In this document: one piece after another, positions 31,879 to 40,109 of the stretch
How the letters are laid out: each line of letters opens with the position of its first letter
Position numbering within the stretch: the first letter of the stretch is position 1
Source: Lachnospiraceae bacterium
GTDB taxonomy: Bacteria; Bacillota; Clostridia; Lachnospirales; Lachnospiraceae
Length of the DNA: 40,109 nt
Assembly (NCBI GenBank): GCA_900199595.1
Contig: FZRB01000027.1
Coordinates: 1 to 40,109 of the forward strand
Direction: 5' to 3'
Position numbers and translations under genes: made by a program
The notes under the pieces: generated by a model
The model's database searches: none
Seen by the model: only the letters and a program-made list of their open reading frames with translations
What the model was told of the DNA's origin: nothing

Positions 31879-33090
31879 ATGAAGAGGATATTAATTACAA
31901 TAATAGTAATTATGTTTGTTGCCGGATTGATACTTACGCTCGTTACAATAGTATCTTCAAAAGATAAAAACAAGAAAGAATCCAAGGCTGACAATCTGGT
32001 CGAGTATGTGACGGTAGATATGACTACAGAGGCTACAGAAGAGCAGACAACTGAGGACCTGGTGCTTTCATCCTATGATGATCTGATGAAGGATGTGGAC
32101 CCCCTGAGTGATGCTTCTGTTATAGATTCGGTTACAGCAAATACAAATGCAACGTCACTTGACAGATACACAGTTAATCAGAATACAAATGATACCAAGG
32201 CTCCTGTTTTTCTGATCAATACAAAGTCAGTTTCTATTCCGAGAGGAACGGAATTTGATGTTCATTCTTTTGTTGGTTATGGTGATGATGTTGACAGAGA
32301 TGTTGAGTTAACAATAGATGGTACTGTAAATACTTCTGAGGTTGGAAGATATAGTATCACCATCAATCTTAAAGATGATGCAGGTCATGTGACTTCATCA
32401 GATATGACTGTAAATGTTAATGATTCAGATATAGTGGCTGATGATGATGCACCCCTTCCTCCGGGAACAGAGTCGTTTTCATCCTTTGAATCCGGCTATA
32501 GAAAAGAAGGCACAAAGCTCGGAATTGATGTATCCCGCTGGCAGGGAGATATTGATTTTAATAAGGTCAAGGCTGCCGGATGTGATTTTGTCATTATGCG
32601 CATTGGTGGCTATGATGACAAAGAACACTATATTGACAGATGCTATCAGAATAATATTAAAAATGCGAAAGCAGCAGGTCTTAAGGTTGGAATATACTGG
32701 CATTCAGAGGAAAGCACTCCGGAAGAAGTAAAAGCCAGTGTAAGGTATATGCTGGATGTCCTTGATGGTGAGAAACTTGATTTTCCTATAGCATATGACT
32801 GGGAGGATTTTGTTGGTTTTGAAGATTACAAGATGAATCTTCAGGACCTTAATGACTGCTTTGAGGTATTTTGTGATGAGGTTGAGGCGGCAGGTTATGA
32901 GGCGTGTCTCTACAGCAGTCTGAATTTCCTGGAAAATGTATGGGTTAACTCCAGAGATCATAAGGTCTGGCTGGCACATTATACAAGTCAGACAGACTAT
33001 ACCGGAAAGTATTATATGTGGCAGCATAGCAGTTCCGGAATGATAGACGGTGCCAGTTCGGCAGTGGATTTTAATGTTTTGTATGAATAG
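31879..33090 (+). CDS. GH25 muramidase with N-terminal anchor and Ig-like domain
   Basis: A 403-residue protein. Residues 5-27 form a signal anchor. About 35-100 are Thr/Asp-rich linker. About 110-185 form a bacterial Ig-like (DUF5011-type) domain (APVFLINTKSVSIPRGTEFD ... GRYSITINLKDDAGHVTSSD). Residues about 212-403 are a glycoside hydrolase family 25 lysozyme domain starting KLGIDVSRWQGDIDFNKVKA, with the catalytic acidic cluster YDWEDF and the C-terminal WQHSSSGMIDG...VDFNVLYE. It cleaves the MurNAc-GlcNAc bond of peptidoglycan outside the membrane. Ribosome binding site ACAGGTG is moderate. Confidence 0.93.
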   Translation: MKRILITIIVIMFVAGLILTLVTIVSSKDKNKKESKADNLVEYVTVDMTTEATEEQTTEDLVLSSYDDLMKDVDPLSDASVIDSVTANTNATSLDRYTVNQNTNDTKAPVFLINTKSVSIPRGTEFDVHSFVGYGDDVDRDVELTIDGTVNTSEVGRYSITINLKDDAGHVTSSDMTVNVNDSDIVADDDAPLPPGTESFSSFESGYRKEGTKLGIDVSRWQGDIDFNKVKAAGCDFVIMRIGGYDDKEHYIDRCYQNNIKNAKAAGLKVGIYWHSEESTPEEVKASVRYMLDVLDGEKLDFPIAYDWEDFVGFEDYKMNLQDLNDCFEVFCDEVEAAGYEACLYSSLNFLENVWVNSRDHKVWLAHYTSQTDYTGKYYMWQHSSSGMIDGASSAVDFNVLYE

Positions 33091-33114
33091 ATATAATGAA
33101 AGAAGGTTTTTAAA

Positions 33115-33963
33115 ATGTCATTAGGATTAGTTCTCGAAGGCGGTGGAATGAGAGGTATATATACCTCGGGAGTATTAGATGAAATGATGCTGAGAGGCGT
33201 TAAGGTTGATGGACTTTTGGGAGTATCTGCCGGCATAATCCATGGCATATCATATGTTTCAGAACAATATGCGCGTAACATCAGATATTTTGTAAAGTTC
33301 AGAAGTGATAAGAGATTTATGAGCATTAACTCATTTCTGAAAAGTGGGGATATATGTGAAGAGGATTACTGCTATCATCAGATTCCGGATACGCTTGCTC
33401 CCCTTGATTACGAAAAGTTCAGAGCAAATTCAGAAAGCATGAAGGTTTATTCTGTTGCAACAAATCTTGAGACAGGAAAAGCCGAATATCTGAGAATTAC
33501 TGATGTTAAAGAACAGATGGATGCAGTCAGGGCATCTGCATCACTACCGCTTGTATCAAGGATAGTTGAATATGACGGAAAGAAACTTCTTGATGGCGGG
33601 TCGGCAGACAGTATACCTCTTGAGGCATCGGAAAAGCTTGGTTTTGATAAGAATATAGTTGTTCTTACCAGACCTGAGGGGTTCGTAAAAAAACCTGACA
33701 GATCCATGCCGGTGATGAAAAGGGTATATTCCGATTATCCTGAATATCTGAAAACTTGTGAGAACAGATATATAGATTACAACCATGAGCTGGAATACGT
33801 GAGAAAGGCTGAGGAAAATGGAACAGCTTTTGTAATTAAGCCCAGCAGAACTATTAAGATCTCACGTTCGGAAAGCGACATTGAAAAAATAAAAAGAATG
33901 TACAAGCTCGGAAGATTTGATGCTCAGAACTGTATGGATGAATTGATCGAATTCATTTCATAG
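33115..33963 (+). CDS. Patatin-like phospholipase
   Basis: A 282-residue cytoplasmic patatin-like hydrolase. The oxyanion loop is LEGGGMRGIYTSGVLDEMM near the N-terminus. The nucleophile Ser is in GVSAG (about residue 40) and the dyad Asp in DGGSADSIPLE (about 162). Length and layout match the bacterial YjjU/RssA-like group. It deacylates lipids or lysophospholipids. AAGAAGG precedes the ATG. It is 24 bases after the GH25 gene, and the MBOAT gene begins 37 bases later, so the envelope genes probably form one operon. Confidence 0.92.
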   Translation: MSLGLVLEGGGMRGIYTSGVLDEMMLRGVKVDGLLGVSAGIIHGISYVSEQYARNIRYFVKFRSDKRFMSINSFLKSGDICEEDYCYHQIPDTLAPLDYEKFRANSESMKVYSVATNLETGKAEYLRITDVKEQMDAVRASASLPLVSRIVEYDGKKLLDGGSADSIPLEASEKLGFDKNIVVLTRPEGFVKKPDRSMPVMKRVYSDYPEYLKTCENRYIDYNHELEYVRKAEENGTAFVIKPSRTIKISRSESDIEKIKRMYKLGRFDAQNCMDELIEFIS

Positions 33964-34000
33964 TTTTCTTAAATTGAAATTATAAATCAGGATATCGAAA

Positions 34001-35422
34001 ATGGTTTTTTCAAGTATAGAGTTTCTTTTTAGATTTTTACCTATATTTATTCTTTTATATTTCATATGTAAGGAACCCTACAGAATATATGTTATTCTTG
34101 TTGGGAGCCTTATTTTCTATGCTTACGGGGAACCTCTCTATATATTTCTTATGATTGCATCCATACTCATAAATCACTTTATTGCTGAGAGTATGTATAG
34201 GAGAAGACAGGGCGCAGAAAGTCCGGCAGATGCAAAAAAAAGAAACAGAGGGCTCCTTGCTTTATCGTGTATTTTTAATCTCGGTGTATTATTTATCTTT
34301 AAATATCTTGGTTTCTTCTGTTCCATAGTAAATGATATTTCCGGAGCAGAAGTAATTAAGGCGCCTGAACTTACACTTCCTTTAGGAATCAGCTTTTATA
34401 CATTTCAGATCATGTCCTATGTAATAGATGTATACAGAGGAAAATATAAAGTGAGCAGAAGTGTTATCAGTTTTGCTACTTATGTATCCATGTTTCCACA
34501 GCTTATTGCAGGTCCTATAGTCAACTACAGTGAAGTCGAACATGATATGAAAGACAGAAGGGTTAATCCTAAGAATATAGAAAATGGTGTAATTCTTTTT
34601 GTGACAGGATTGATTTATAAGGTTCTTCTTGCAAACAATATATCATCCCTCTGGCATGATGTAGAAACCATTGGTGTTCATGGAATAAATGTTTTATCAG
34701 CCTGGCTGGGTTCATGGGGCTTTTCGTTCCAGATTTATTTTGATTTCTGGGGCTATTCACTTATGGCTATCGGTCTTGCCAGGATAATGAATTTCAGGAT
34801 TCCTCAGAATTTCAAAGAACCTTACAGTGCACTTTCTGCTACAGAATTCTGGAGAAGATGGCACATTACCCTCGGAAGATGGTTCAGAGAGTATCTGTAT
34901 ATTCCTTTGGGAGGAAACAGAAAAGGACCTGTCAGACTGGTAATAAATATATTTGTTGTCTGGTTTTTAACAGGACTCTGGCATGGTGCCAGTTGGAACT
35001 TTATCATATGGGGACTTTTCTTCTTTGTTCTGCTGGTACTGGAAAAATTCCTGTATCTGGATAAGCTTGAGAAGAATAAGATAGCCGGACATATATATAT
35101 GCTGTTTATTATACCTCTCAGCTGGACTATATTTGCTATTACAGACATAAAAACGCTGGGAATGTATATCAGAAAAATGTTTCTGATTCCGGTCGCAGGT
35201 GGTGCAAATGTATCTACTATGCCGAAATTCCTGTCACTTTTCGGAAAATACTGGTGGATGCTGCTTATATGTGCATTCTTTGCAACTCCGATTCCTATGA
35301 AGCTTATAAAACAATACAGAAACAATATAATTTTCAAACTCATATTGCTCGTAGGCTTCTGGCTGTCGGTATATCAGCTTACCCAGGGATTTGACAATCC
35401 GTTCCTTTATTTCAGATTTTAA
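34001..35422 (+). CDS. MBOAT-family O-acyltransferase (AlgI/DltB/PatA-like)
   Basis: A 473-residue polytopic membrane protein with about 10-12 membrane helices. MBOAT hallmarks are SFYTFQIMSYVIDVYRGKY, EFWRRWHITLGRWFREYLYI, PLGGNRKGP and the catalytic His in WFLTGLWHGASWNFIIWG. Such enzymes pass acyl (usually acetyl) groups across the membrane to wall polysaccharides. An SGNH-fold protein encoded 21 bases downstream is the expected partner that transfers the acetyl group to the polymer. The ribosome binding site (AGGA) is modest. Confidence 0.95.
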   Translation: MVFSSIEFLFRFLPIFILLYFICKEPYRIYVILVGSLIFYAYGEPLYIFLMIASILINHFIAESMYRRRQGAESPADAKKRNRGLLALSCIFNLGVLFIFKYLGFFCSIVNDISGAEVIKAPELTLPLGISFYTFQIMSYVIDVYRGKYKVSRSVISFATYVSMFPQLIAGPIVNYSEVEHDMKDRRVNPKNIENGVILFVTGLIYKVLLANNISSLWHDVETIGVHGINVLSAWLGSWGFSFQIYFDFWGYSLMAIGLARIMNFRIPQNFKEPYSALSATEFWRRWHITLGRWFREYLYIPLGGNRKGPVRLVINIFVVWFLTGLWHGASWNFIIWGLFFFVLLVLEKFLYLDKLEKNKIAGHIYMLFIIPLSWTIFAITDIKTLGMYIRKMFLIPVAGGANVSTMPKFLSLFGKYWWMLLICAFFATPIPMKLIKQYRNNIIFKLILLVGFWLSVYQLTQGFDNPFLYFRF

Positions 35423-35443
35423 GACTTAGGAAAGAAAAACTAT

Positions 35444-36481
35444 ATGGCTTCTAAAAGAAAAAGAAAATCGAATAAGAAGAAGCAGAGCATAATCATGACT
35501 ATGCCACTTACCCTCTGCCTAATAGCGTCTGTTATTGGCTTTACAGTGTTTGGTTTTGTAAGATTTATAAATGCAAAGGGTGCTTACAAATATAACTGGA
35601 AGACACCTTTTGTTGTTGCGGCATTTACTGAAGGATCGGTTGCGAAAGAGGTTACTACAGAAGCTGCTCAAGCTGTTGAGACTACTACAGAGTCTGATAA
35701 TAAAATTGATACAGCCACAAAGTCCGAAGCAGATCAGGATCCAAATGCAGAGATTATCGAGAAGTATGAGAAGATTAAGGAACGTACTTTAAGACCTATG
35801 ATTTACGAGGAAGTTCCGTTTTTCACTCCTAAATCAGCATACTATGTATATACCGGAAAGAAGCCGCTTACTACGGTTTATCCATATATAGAAGCAGATG
35901 ATTCCTATTTTACAGATACACTGTTTATAGGGGATTCCAGAATAGAAGGTCTGGCAGATTTTGGAAATATAGAAAATGCTGAATTTATATATAAGGAAGG
36001 TATCTCTGTTTATAATATACTTGATGAGGTTCTTGTATATGATGGAGAAAGTGCATATTTCAGTGATATAATCGGCAGAAAAAAATATAAACAGGTTTAT
36101 ATAATGCTTGGTGTCAATGAGCTTGGCAAAGGCTATGCAGATGAGTATGCTGAAAAATATAATGAACTGATCGAATACATTCATAGGATACAGAAGGATG
36201 CTATTGTTATTGTTCTGGGTAATATGTATGTGACAAAGGAATACTCCGAATCAAGTGAAGTATTTAATAATGATAATATTAATGCCAGAAATTCATTAGT
36301 GGCAGGTTATATAGATGGAAAGGATACCATGTACCTGGATATCAATCCTGCATTTGTAGATAAGGAAGGCTATCTAGATCAGAAATATACCAATGATGGA
36401 ATACATCTTTCGGCAGAGTATTATGAGCTGTGGGTGGATTTTTTGAAAAAACATGCATTGGAAAGTGAAGTTTTTAAATAA
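35444..36481 (+). CDS. Membrane-anchored SGNH/GDSL-type hydrolase, probable acetyltransferase partner
   Basis: A 345-residue protein. It has a very basic N-terminus (KRKRKSNKKKQ), a membrane helix at residues 18-38, a Thr/Ala/Glu linker to about 100, and then an SGNH-like domain. Block I is LFIGDSRIEGL (Ser in GDS), a central block is IMLGVNELG, and block V is NDGIHLSAEYY with Asp/His of the triad. It should act outside the cell. Paired with the MBOAT protein, it fits an O-acetylation system for peptidoglycan or secondary wall polymers; simple esterase activity is the alternative. Confidence 0.88.
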   Translation: MASKRKRKSNKKKQSIIMTMPLTLCLIASVIGFTVFGFVRFINAKGAYKYNWKTPFVVAAFTEGSVAKEVTTEAAQAVETTTESDNKIDTATKSEADQDPNAEIIEKYEKIKERTLRPMIYEEVPFFTPKSAYYVYTGKKPLTTVYPYIEADDSYFTDTLFIGDSRIEGLADFGNIENAEFIYKEGISVYNILDEVLVYDGESAYFSDIIGRKKYKQVYIMLGVNELGKGYADEYAEKYNELIEYIHRIQKDAIVIVLGNMYVTKEYSESSEVFNNDNINARNSLVAGYIDGKDTMYLDINPAFVDKEGYLDQKYTNDGIHLSAEYYELWVDFLKKHALESEVFK

Positions 36482-36489
36482 AAAAGTAC

Positions 36490-36518
36490 TTGATTTATAT
36501 AAACACTTGTGCTAGTAT
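36490..36518 (+). promoter_or_regulatory. Promoter of rpmE
   Basis: TTGATT (36490-36495), a 17-base spacer and TAGTAT (36513-36518) give a good sigma-A promoter directly after the SGNH gene stop. Transcription would start near 36525, leaving a leader of about 215 bases before rpmE. Confidence 0.65.
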
Positions 36519-36549
36519 TCGAGTGTTGCTGGTGTGTGATCGAGACGTT

Positions 36550-36685
36550 TACTGCAATTCGCAGATAATCGTCATTACATTCGGAAAGTCGCACTTCGTG
36601 CTTTTCCATCTGCTTGCGCAGATGCTTTCCTCATGGTGTTGACGATTACCTGTTCCAGGTTAGTATATATGTTATATACTATCTG
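36550..36685 (+). ncRNA. Highly structured rpmE leader, candidate ribosomal-protein L31 autoregulatory element
   Basis: The leader folds convincingly by eye. TAATCGTCA (36566-36574) and TGACGATTA (36640-36648) close a multi-branch structure. It encloses GGAAA-GTC-GCAC-TTC-GTGC-T-TTTCC (36583-36607) and ATCTGC-TTGC-GCAGAT (36608-36623). Flanking hairpins are CTGC/GCAG (36552-36564), CCTG/CAGG (36649-36659) and AGTATATA/TATATACT (36662-36680). Ribosomal-protein leaders, including several L31 classes, are known in Firmicutes. Whether this matches a published L31 class cannot be told without a covariance search. Confidence 0.6.
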
Positions 36686-36739
36686 TGAACCTTAATACGT
36701 TGTGTCACACATACGTTACATAGAAAAGGAGAAAATATT

Positions 36740-36949
36740 ATGAGAGAAGGAATACATCCGGATTATTATCAGGCAAAGGTTGTATGTAACTGTGGTAATG
36801 AGTTCGTTACAGGTTCAACCAAGGAAGATATCCATGTAGAAATTTGCTCAAAATGCCATTCTTTCTATACAGGTCAGCAGAAGAGTGTTAAGGCTCGTGG
36901 ACGTATAGATAAGTTCAACAAGAAGTATGGCGTTAAGACAGAAAACTAG
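36740..36949 (+). CDS. rpmE: 50S ribosomal protein L31, zinc-binding type
   Basis: A 69-residue bL31. It starts [20 protein letters not shown] and carries the C+ zinc motif: Cys16 and Cys18 in CNC, Cys36 and Cys39 in CSKC. The zinc-containing form is normally the growth-phase L31 and is replaced by a Cys-less paralogue under zinc limitation in some bacteria; no such paralogue is in this window. AAAAGGAG precedes the ATG. It has its own promoter, leader and downstream terminator, so it is monocistronic. Confidence 0.97.
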   Translation: MREGIHPDYYQAKVVCNCGNEFVTGSTKEDIHVEICSKCHSFYTGQQKSVKARGRIDKFNKKYGVKTEN

Positions 36950-36971
36950 TACATATTTTTAACGTGCAATT

Positions 36972-37017
36972 AAACGGCAGGTGAGGTTTTGTATTTAACC
37001 TTCTCTGCCGTTTTCGT
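36972..37017 (+). terminator. Terminator after rpmE
   Basis: AACGGCAG-GT-GAGGTT pairs with AACCTT-CT-CTGCCGTT around a TTGTATTT loop, followed by TTTTCGT. The stem ends shortly before the ATG of the DUF1385 gene. Confidence 0.85.
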
Positions 37018-37039
37018 ATTAAAAAACGGTGTTATATTC

Positions 37040-38002
37040 ATGAAGAGAACATACATAGGTGGGCAGGCTGTGCTCGAGGGTGTAATGATGAAGGGACCTG
37101 ATTCATATGCGCTTGCGGTCAGAAAGCCTGATAAAGAAATAGAAGTAAAGGTAACTGAATATAAATCTATAGGAGAAAAATATAAAGGACTCAGTATTCC
37201 GTTTGTAAGAGGTGTTGTGAATTTTATAGAGTCTCTTTATATAGGAATGAAAACCCTGATGGATTCCTCTGAATATCTGGAGGATGAGGAGACAGGAAAG
37301 AAAGACAAAGCAGAGGTAGAAAAAAAGGATTCTGGTCCACAGCCGGAACAGAAGAAATCCGGTGAAGATAGTGCTTATCTGATAGGAACACTGATAGTTT
37401 CTCTTATCATAGCTATTGGTATATTCATGCTGCTTCCGGCGTTTATTGCCAATTTCCTTTATAAATTCACTGATAACAGTCTGGTGATAAATATATTTGA
37501 AGGGGTATTAAGACTCCTGATTTTTATCGGATATGTTGCTGCTATATCATTTATGGAGGATATCAAAAGAACCTTCATGTATCATGGTGCAGAACATAAA
37601 ACGATAAACTGTCTTGAAGCAGGAGATGACCTTACTGTTGAAAATGTAAAGAAACACACACGTTTTCACAAAAGATGCGGAACCAGCTTCGTATTTATTG
37701 TAATGATAATCAGTATATTTGTATTTATGTTTGTTCCTACAAAGGTTATGTGGATAAGACTCTTGTCCAGAATTATTCTTATTCCGGTAATAGCAGGCTT
37801 GTCCTATGAATTTATCAGATACGCAGGCAAGCATGAAAATGTTTTCTCAAAGGTTCTCAGCGCACCTGGTTTGTGGGTGCAGAGGCTTACAACTAAAGAA
37901 CCTGATGACTCGATGATCGAGGTAGCGATAAAGTCGGTTGAAGGAGTGGTAGACTGGCATAGTTATGTTGAATGTGTAAGAAATAACAGCTTTGAAAAAT
38001 AG
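37040..38002 (+). CDS. DUF1385 (YqhQ-like) membrane protein
   Basis: A 320-residue protein starting MKRTYIGGQAVLEGVMMKGP, the classic N-terminus of the DUF1385 family. The upstream TTG in the same frame (36989) lies inside the rpmE terminator and is not the start. Membrane helices are near residues 112-145, 155-178 and 212-255. A conserved HGAEHKTINCLEAG and the following TRFHKRCGTSF carry His/Cys residues that suggest metal binding. The biochemical function is unknown. The gene is conserved immediately upstream of prmC-prfA in many Clostridia. The ribosome binding site is weak. Confidence 0.93.
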   Translation: MKRTYIGGQAVLEGVMMKGPDSYALAVRKPDKEIEVKVTEYKSIGEKYKGLSIPFVRGVVNFIESLYIGMKTLMDSSEYLEDEETGKKDKAEVEKKDSGPQPEQKKSGEDSAYLIGTLIVSLIIAIGIFMLLPAFIANFLYKFTDNSLVINIFEGVLRLLIFIGYVAAISFMEDIKRTFMYHGAEHKTINCLEAGDDLTVENVKKHTRFHKRCGTSFVFIVMIISIFVFMFVPTKVMWIRLLSRIILIPVIAGLSYEFIRYAGKHENVFSKVLSAPGLWVQRLTTKEPDDSMIEVAIKSVEGVVDWHSYVECVRNNSFEK

Positions 38003-38017
38003 TTCAGAGGTAAATAG

Positions 38018-38926
38018 TTGGTTGAATCAGATATAAAATATGGCGAAAAAACAATAGGTGGTCTTATTATCAAAGGATCGAAGATCTTAAGTGATGCCGG
38101 AATTGAGAATGCAAAAGCTGAAGCAAGGCTTATGATGGCAGAGTATACTCAAAAGGATATGGCTTCGTTGTATGCCGGACTGAAGGATGTGCTGGATGAT
38201 TTTACAGCGATGAGATATATGAAGAGTATCAAAAAACGGGCTAAGCATTATCCTTTTCAATATATAATCGGATATACCTATTTTATGGATTATAAATTTA
38301 TATGCAGAGAAAAGGTTCTGATTCCGAGGTTCGATACTGAGAATCTTGTGCTTCATGCTCTGGAACTGTCGCCCGGAAAGGACATAAGAGTTCTGGATAT
38401 GTGTACCGGGTCGGGATGTATAGGGATATCTTATAATCTGATTCGAAATAAAGAAGGATATAATGATGAGATATATCTTACAGACATTTCAGATGATGCT
38501 TTAAGACTTGCTGAAGATAATAGAAAAAAGCTTAGAGCTGATGTAAAGGTTCTGAAAAGTGATCTTTTTGAAGCGTTTGAGCCTCTTGCAGCTGAAAATG
38601 GTGAGATTCCTGAAAATGACAGATTTGACCTGATCATAAGTAATCCTCCATATATAAGGACTAAGGCAATTAATAATCTTATTAAGGATGTCAGAGATTT
38701 TGAACCCAGACTTGCTCTTGATGGATCAATGGATGGTTTGGATTTTTATAGAAGAATAATCAAGGATGCAAGGCGATTCCTGAAGGAAGATGGAAGACTT
38801 GCCTTCGAAATAGGTAGCGATCAGTATATGGCTGTAAGCGACCTTATGAAGAAAGAAGGCTTTAAACATATAAAGAAATTAAAAGATATGAGTGGACTTG
38901 ACAGAGTTGTGTCAGGAGTATTGTAG
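38018..38926 (+). CDS. prmC: Peptide chain release factor N5-glutamine methyltransferase
   Basis: A 302-residue SAM-dependent methyltransferase. It has an N-terminal helical RF-binding domain and then the Rossmann fold with VLDMCTGSGCIGIS (SAM-binding, about residues 126-139) and the catalytic NPPY in ISNPPYIR. It methylates the Gln of the GGQ motif of RF1/RF2. The start is a TTG at 38018, with AGAGG 8 bases upstream; the first in-frame ATG lies some 40 codons inside the domain. The target, prfA, is encoded 23 bases downstream. Confidence 0.96.
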   Translation: MVESDIKYGEKTIGGLIIKGSKILSDAGIENAKAEARLMMAEYTQKDMASLYAGLKDVLDDFTAMRYMKSIKKRAKHYPFQYIIGYTYFMDYKFICREKVLIPRFDTENLVLHALELSPGKDIRVLDMCTGSGCIGISYNLIRNKEGYNDEIYLTDISDDALRLAEDNRKKLRADVKVLKSDLFEAFEPLAAENGEIPENDRFDLIISNPPYIRTKAINNLIKDVRDFEPRLALDGSMDGLDFYRRIIKDARRFLKEDGRLAFEIGSDQYMAVSDLMKKEGFKHIKKLKDMSGLDRVVSGVL

Positions 38927-38949
38927 TATTTGAAAGAGAGGAAATGTAA

Positions 38950-40026
38950 ATGTTTGATAAACTGGAAGAGCTGGTTGCAAAGCTGGAAGATATAATGAAA
39001 CAGCTTTCTGATCCCAATGTTGTAAATGATCAGGAAAGATTTAAGAAGCTTATGAAAGAGCAGAGTGATCTGACTCCTGTAGTTGAAAAGTATAAGGAAT
39101 ACAAAGCTGCTAAACAGAATGAAGAGGAAAGTCTTCTTATATTAGATGAAGAGTCTGATGAAGAAATGAAGGAGCTGGCTAAGGAAGAACTGGCTGAATC
39201 AAAGAAGGCTATCGAGAGATGCGAGAATGAGCTTAAGATACTTCTTCTTCCTAAGGATGCAAATGATGATAAGAACGTTGTTGTAGAGATTCGTGCAGGA
39301 GTAGGTGGAGAAGAGGCTGCGCTTTTTGCATATGAGCTCTATCGTATGTATCAGCATTATGCAGAGAAGAAAAGATGGAAGTCTGAGCTTATATCTATAG
39401 ATGATACCGGAATCGGTGGTATTAAGGACGTTACCTTTATGATCAAAGGTAAGGGTGCTTATTCAAAGCTCAAATATGAGAGTGGAGTTCATCGTGTACA
39501 GAGAGTACCGGAGACAGAATCAGGTGGACGTATTCATACATCAGCTGCATCTGTTGCTATTATGCCTGAGGCTGAGGATGTTGATATACAAATAGAAGAA
39601 AAAGATATTCGTATCGATGTTATGCGTGCATCCGGAAATGGTGGTCAGTGCGTAAATACAACTGATTCTGCAGTAAGACTTACTCACTATCCTACGGGAA
39701 TAGTTATCTACAGTCAGACAGAGAAGTCACAGATACAGAATAAGGCGAAGGCATTTGCCCTTCTTAAAACAAAACTCTATGATCTGGAAATGCAGAAGGC
39801 ACATGATGCAGAATCAGAAGCAAGAAGAAGCCAAATAGGTTCCGGAGACCGTTCTGAGAAGGTTCGTACATATAACTTCCCTCAGAGCCGTGTAACAGAT
39901 CACCGTATAAAGCTTACTTCCTACAGATTAAATGAAACACTTAACGGTGACCTTGATGAATTCATTGATGCTCTCACTGCAGCAGATCAGGCGGCAAAGC
40001 TTGCTAAAATGGAAGGTGAAGAGTAA
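38950..40026 (+). CDS. prfA: Peptide chain release factor 1
   Basis: A 358-residue RF1. The codon-recognition PxT motif is PET in [14 protein letters not shown], normal for Firmicutes RF1. The peptidyl-tRNA hydrolysis motif GGQ is in [20 protein letters not shown]. The C-terminal [20 protein letters not shown] and TDHRI are diagnostic. It terminates translation at UAA and UAG. AGAGAGGAAA precedes the ATG. It is last in the DUF1385-prmC-prfA operon. The remaining 83 bases of the window are AT-rich with no recognisable feature. Confidence 0.98.
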   Translation: MFDKLEELVAKLEDIMKQLSDPNVVNDQERFKKLMKEQSDLTPVVEKYKEYKAAKQNEEESLLILDEESDEEMKELAKEELAESKKAIERCENELKILLLPKDANDDKNVVVEIRAGVGGEEAALFAYELYRMYQHYAEKKRWKSELISIDDTGIGGIKDVTFMIKGKGAYSKLKYESGVHRVQRVPETESGGRIHTSAASVAIMPEAEDVDIQIEEKDIRIDVMRASGNGGQCVNTTDSAVRLTHYPTGIVIYSQTEKSQIQNKAKAFALLKTKLYDLEMQKAHDAESEARRSQIGSGDRSEKVRTYNFPQSRVTDHRIKLTSYRLNETLNGDLDEFIDALTAADQAAKLAKMEGEE

Positions 40027-40109
40027 GCAAATTTTTCAAGTAGAAAAAATGTCAAAAATAAGAAGATTTTTTATGCAAAAATACAACATAAAAAATTGAA
40101 AATTGTTAT

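Noticed and set aside
34822-35343. 173-residue minus-strand ORF opposite the MBOAT gene
   Set aside because: The plus strand carries unmistakable MBOAT motifs over this span.
36989-37039. Upstream TTG start extending DUF1385 by 17 residues
   Set aside because: It falls inside the rpmE terminator hairpin, and the family N-terminus begins at the ATG at 37040.
39502-39537. RF1 with PET instead of the PAT tripeptide of E. coli
   Set aside because: PET is the ordinary form in Firmicutes RF1, so it is not unusual.

Overview
The window is low-GC Firmicutes DNA, almost certainly from a member of the Lachnospiraceae (Clostridia). The reasons are strong AGGAGG-type ribosome binding sites, a T-box leader, a homodimeric pyruvate:ferredoxin oxidoreductase, many lipoproteins, and the block rpmE - DUF1385 - prmC - prfA at the right end. 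Genus cannot be fixed from sequence alone; Butyrivibrio-like or Eubacterium/Coprococcus-like rumen or gut bacteria would fit. No rRNA, tRNA or CRISPR array was seen.

Left end (1-4400), accessory and mobile. The window opens inside an IS110-family element on the minus strand. Only its first codons are present, with the upstream non-coding end where such elements encode a bridge RNA. About 250 bases further on is a solitary IS200/IS605-type right end (omegaRNA-like 3' end). A TetR regulator follows, with a near-consensus promoter embedded in a perfect double operator. Then come a tandem-GNAT protein, a DUF3795 protein, a broken CDP-alcohol phosphatidyltransferase remnant, another GNAT, a Nudix hydrolase and small unassigned ORFs.

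Metabolic operon (4437-12333). A T-box leader with probable leucine specifier CUC precedes three closely spaced genes. The first is an isopropylmalate-synthase-like protein that keeps its LeuA regulatory domain but lacks the catalytic metal ligands. The second fuses a sugar-isomerase-like TIM barrel (also stripped of metal ligands) to an acyl-CoA synthetase. The third is a full-length PFOR, and a strong terminator closes the unit. Leucine control over an acyl-CoA ligase plus a 2-oxoacid:ferredoxin oxidoreductase suggests reductive carboxylation of a branched short-chain acid toward leucine. This is the most interesting system in the window, but it is inference.

Middle (12490-27278), envelope and signalling. 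Two small lipoproteins flank a minus-strand membrane protein. A beta-propeller exoprotein, a beta-carbonic anhydrase with a coupled 77-residue protein, a hybrid histidine kinase (dCache-HisKA-HATPase-REC-HPt) and an LTA-synthase-like sulfatase follow. Next is a probable stress module: a vWA lipoprotein behind an ECF-type promoter, an ECF sigma factor and an overlapping anti-sigma factor. surE and a D-2-hydroxyacid dehydrogenase complete the stretch.

Right part (27232-40109), cell surface then housekeeping. A minus-strand LacI-like sensor has no DNA-binding or GGDEF output. After it come a Sel1/TPR-like protein, an LCP-family wall polymer ligase, a small Cys-rich protein, a GH25 muramidase, a patatin-like lipase and an MBOAT/SGNH O-acetylation pair. 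The window ends with rpmE (behind a highly folded leader), DUF1385, prmC (TTG start) and prfA.
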